From: SIG588 sp045599305
GTDB lineage: Bacteria; Bacillota; Clostridia; Oscillospirales; Acutalibacteraceae
Direction: 5' to 3'
Length of the DNA stretch: 15,553 nucleotides
Assembly (NCBI GenBank): GCA_045599305.1
Contig: JAZRVU010000100.1
Coordinates: 1-15,553, forward strand
The notes beneath the pieces were generated by a model. That model searched no databases. It saw only the letters and a program-made list of their open reading frames with translations, and was not told the DNA's origin. Positions 13,878-15,553 of the stretch are shown here, piece by piece; the first letter of the stretch is position 1, and each line of letters begins with the position of its first letter. A program made the translations under genes and the position numbers.

Positions 13878-14474
13878 TCACTTCGAAAACCGGTTCATGG
13901 CGCCGTCGATATCCCCGGCCACCACCAGACAGGCGGCGTCCGCGGCGCGCAGGCAGGCGTCCCGCATCGCCGCCGATTCTTCCGGGGTGAAGCGGGAGAG
14001 CACCCATGCTGCCAGATCATAGTCCGGGTGCGGTTTGGCGCCCACCCCCAGTTTGATGCGGGGGAACTGATCGGAGCCGCACAGCGCGATGATGTTTTTC
14101 AGCCCGTTCTGCCCGCCCGCACTGCCGTTGCGGCGGATGCGCACGGTGCCCACCGGCAGCGAGACATCGTCGGAAAAGATCAGAATGTGCTCGGGCGGCA
14201 GTTTGTAAAACCGCATGGCCTCGCTCACCGCCTCGCCGCTCGCGTTCATGTAAGTCTGCGGCTTCATCAGCAGCACCCGCTGCCCGGCGATCTCGCCCTC
14301 ACCGCAAAACGATTTGAACTTGACACGGTCCACCCGCACGTGCAGTTTCTGCGCCAGCGCCTCCAGCGCGGCAAAGCCGGTGTTGTGCCGGGTGCCCTCA
14401 TATTTTTTGTCGGGGTTTCCGAGCCCCACCACCAGCCAGTCGATCGGGCCGGCGGGCTTTTTCTTAAAAAACAT
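13878..14474 (-). CDS. pth: Peptidyl-tRNA hydrolase Pth
   Basis: Frees tRNA from prematurely released peptidyl-tRNA. The 198-residue protein has the family signatures: VVGLGNP with Asn20, TRHNTGF with catalytic His30, LMKPQTYMNASGEAV, a conserved SDDVSLPVGTVRIR and FPRIKLGVGAKPHPDYDLAAWVL. The usual GGHNG reads GGQNG here (GSAGGQNGLKNI). The start is ATG 14474, with AAGGAG 9 nt upstream; the extension to 14621 crosses the promoter and adds unrelated sequence. A short basic lead (MFFKKKPAGPIDW) precedes the fold. It is first of a pth-mfd operon read from the promoter at 14545-14573. Identification is secure; the Gln change is worth a family check. Confidence 0.97.
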   Translation of the reverse strand: MFFKKKPAGPIDWLVVGLGNPDKKYEGTRHNTGFAALEALAQKLHVRVDRVKFKSFCGEGEIAGQRVLLMKPQTYMNASGEAVSEAMRFYKLPPEHILIFSDDVSLPVGTVRIRRNGSAGGQNGLKNIIALCGSDQFPRIKLGVGAKPHPDYDLAAWVLSRFTPEESAAMRDACLRAADAACLVVAGDIDGAMNRFSK

Positions 14475-14499
14475 ACAGTCGATCTCCTTCGTGCAAACG

Positions 14500-14529
14500 C
14501 CGAATGCGGGCATCCGGGGATCCCTCCCC
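14500..14529 (-). other. Two overlapping hairpins in the pth leader
   Basis: In the pth mRNA leader, GGGGA-GGGA-TCCCC (14529-14516) overlaps by 2 bp a second stem CCGGATGC / GCATTCGG (14517-14500). They could compete, giving alternative leader structures before the pth ribosome site. This is seen by base pairing only; no known riboswitch is recognised. Confidence 0.35.
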
Positions 14530-14544
14530 GTTGTCCGTGCCCTT

Positions 14545-14573
14545 ATTATGGCAGATTTCATGATGATTTGCAA
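14545..14573 (-). promoter_or_regulatory. Promoter of the pth-mfd operon
   Basis: Minus strand: -35 TTGCAA (14573-14568), 17-nt spacer, -10 CATAAT (14550-14545) preceded by TGC, an extended -10. The predicted start is near 14538, giving a leader of about 65 nt before pth. Confidence 0.72.
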
Positions 14574-14686
14574 GGGGAATTTTGCGTTATTTGCGGGCGC
14601 ATTGCAATATTTTTCACACATCTGTGCGATTTTTTCGGCTTTTGAATGTGAAAAACTACGATTTCGGATTTTTCTTCAAAAATATA
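14574..14686. other. AT-rich spacer between divergent pth and ppdK promoters
   Basis: Part of the 321-bp gap (14475-14795) without a gene. This stretch is clearly more AT-rich than the surroundings, with runs such as GATTTTT (14668 onward) and AAAAATC (14690 onward) able to pair loosely. I see no ORF with a ribosome site, no RNA gene and no clear operator; upstream AT-rich activation of one of the promoters is possible. Confidence 0.5.
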
Positions 14687-14715
14687 TGGAAAAATCGGGA
14701 AAGAGGTGTTATAAT
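14687..14715 (+). promoter_or_regulatory. Extended -10 promoter for ppdK
   Basis: TGTTATAAT (14707-14715) is a perfect extended -10; the -35 at 14687-14692 (TGGAAA) is weak, with a 17-nt spacer. The predicted start is near 14722, giving a leader of about 74 nt that ends in GGGAGG, 9 nt before the ATG. Confidence 0.72.
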
Positions 14716-14795
14716 ATATCCGTTACTGTGTAGCAGTCTGTAATCGTATACCTGACACCATCACAGACACAAAAAAATTCGGGAGGAAAAAGAAA

Positions 14796-15553
14796 ATGAG
14801 TCACAAGTACGTATACCTGTTCTCCGAAGGCAACGCGACGATGCGTGAGCTGCTCGGCGGCAAGGGTGCCAACCTTGCGGAAATGACCAACATCGGTCTG
14901 CCTGTCCCGCAGGGCTTCACCATCACCACCGAAGCCTGCACTCAGTATTATGAGGACGGCCGCAAGATCAACGATGAGATCATGGCCGAGATCATGCAGT
15001 ATGTCGAGAAGATGGAAGAGATCAACGGCAAGAAGTTCGGCGATCCGCAGAATCCGCTGCTCGACACCGTGCGTTCCGGCGCCCGCGCCTCCATGCCCGG
15101 CATGATGGACACCATCCTGAACCTCGGTCTGAACGACGATGTCGTCGCCGCCATGATCAAGGGCAACCCCGATCCGAAGTTCGAGCGCTTTGTCTATGCC
15201 TCCTATCGCCGCTTCATCCAGATGTTCTCCGACGTCGTCATGGAAGTGGGCAAGAAGTATTTCGAGCAGCTCATCGACGCCATGAAGGAGCGCAAGGGCG
15301 TGACCTTCGACGTGGAACTGACCGCGGCCGACCTCAAGGAACTGGCCGAGCAGTTCAAGGCCGAGTACAAGAAGCAGATCGGCGAGGACTTCCCGTCCGA
15401 CCCCAAAACGCAGCTTTACGAAGCCATCCGTGCCGTGTTCCGTTCCTGGGACAACCCGCGCGCCAACGTCTATCGCCGCGACAACGATATCCCGTACTCC
15501 TGGGGCACTGCCGTCAACGTCATGCCCATGGTGTTCGGTAACCTGAACGACAA
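14796..15553 (+). CDS. ppdK: Pyruvate, phosphate dikinase (5' part)
   Basis: Interconverts pyruvate + ATP + phosphate and PEP + AMP + pyrophosphate; many anaerobic Clostridia use it in glycolysis or PEP synthesis. Only the first 252 residues are in the window, and the frame stays open to the edge. The N-terminal nucleotide-binding domain is plain: KYVYLFSEGNATMRELLGGK, then GANLAEMTNIGLPVPQGFTI, then LLDTVRSGARASMPGMMDTI and LNLGLND, ending within SWDNPRANVYRRDNDIPYSW and the following residues. The full family length is near 870-900 residues. The ATG at 14796 has GGGAGG 9 nt upstream. It is divergent from pth and has its own promoter. Partial because of the window edge, not damage. Confidence 0.97.
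   Translation, partial: MSHKYVYLFSEGNATMRELLGGKGANLAEMTNIGLPVPQGFTITTEACTQYYEDGRKINDEIMAEIMQYVEKMEEINGKKFGDPQNPLLDTVRSGARASMPGMMDTILNLGLNDDVVAAMIKGNPDPKFERFVYASYRRFIQMFSDVVMEVGKKYFEQLIDAMKERKGVTFDVELTAADLKELAEQFKAEYKKQIGEDFPSDPKTQLYEAIRAVFRSWDNPRANVYRRDNDIPYSWGTAVNVMPMVFGNLND

Noticed and set aside
13878..14621. Extension of pth to 247 aa
   Set aside because: The added 49 residues cross the predicted promoter and leader, and lack family similarity; ATG 14474 has AAGGAG at the right distance.
1..15553. Mobile element, phage or defence island
   Set aside because: No integrase, transposase, recombinase, phage structural gene or terminal repeats were found. The tRNA relic is the only possible trace of past integration.

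Overview
The window looks like chromosomal DNA of a GC-rich anaerobic Gram-positive bacterium, most likely a Clostridia member of the Oscillospirales/Ruminococcaceae type. The reasons are strong AGGAG-type ribosome-binding sites, frequent GTG/TTG starts, a type I dockerin on a large secreted protein, a YwlE-like phosphatase, and a pyruvate phosphate dikinase. This placement is inferred from gene content and composition; no 16S or database comparison was possible.

Layout, left to right. 1-353: an encoded-CCA tRNA-Ser(CGA) on the minus strand, preceded by a near-perfect consensus promoter. Between promoter and gene lies the 5' half of a second, paralogous tRNA-Ser that stops matching just after the anticodon loop. 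354-939: two small divergent genes, a 64-aa SHOCT-like protein (minus) and an 85-aa Thr-rich lipoprotein (plus), around a 14-bp palindrome. 999-4609: a minus-strand block read as YwlE-like phosphatase, rimI, tsaD (4-nt overlaps) and then, from its own promoter, a membrane-anchored parvulin foldase. 4898-6796: an intracellular GH13 alpha-glucan hydrolase, divergent from the phosphatase operon. 6909-10340: a 1143-residue secreted protein with a beta-sandwich, an apparently interrupted LamG fold, a calcineurin-like phosphoesterase, two FIVAR-like helical modules and a dockerin; its promoter carries inverted and repeated CGCGGTA half-sites. 10409-14474: pth-mfd on the minus strand. 14796-end: the start of ppdK.

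Functionally most of the window is core: translation (tRNA-Ser, t6A modification by TsaD, RimI, Pth), DNA repair (Mfd), secretion folding (parvulin), protein-phosphate reversal (YwlE-like) and glycolytic/PEP metabolism (PpdK). The accessory interest lies in the dockerin phosphoesterase, which implies cohesin-bearing scaffoldins elsewhere in the genome, the tRNA relic, and the two small genes at the left. I saw no CRISPR array, insertion sequence, phage gene or complete new defence-type system. The most unusual items are the domain build and promoter of the dockerin protein and the truncated tRNA behind a perfect promoter.
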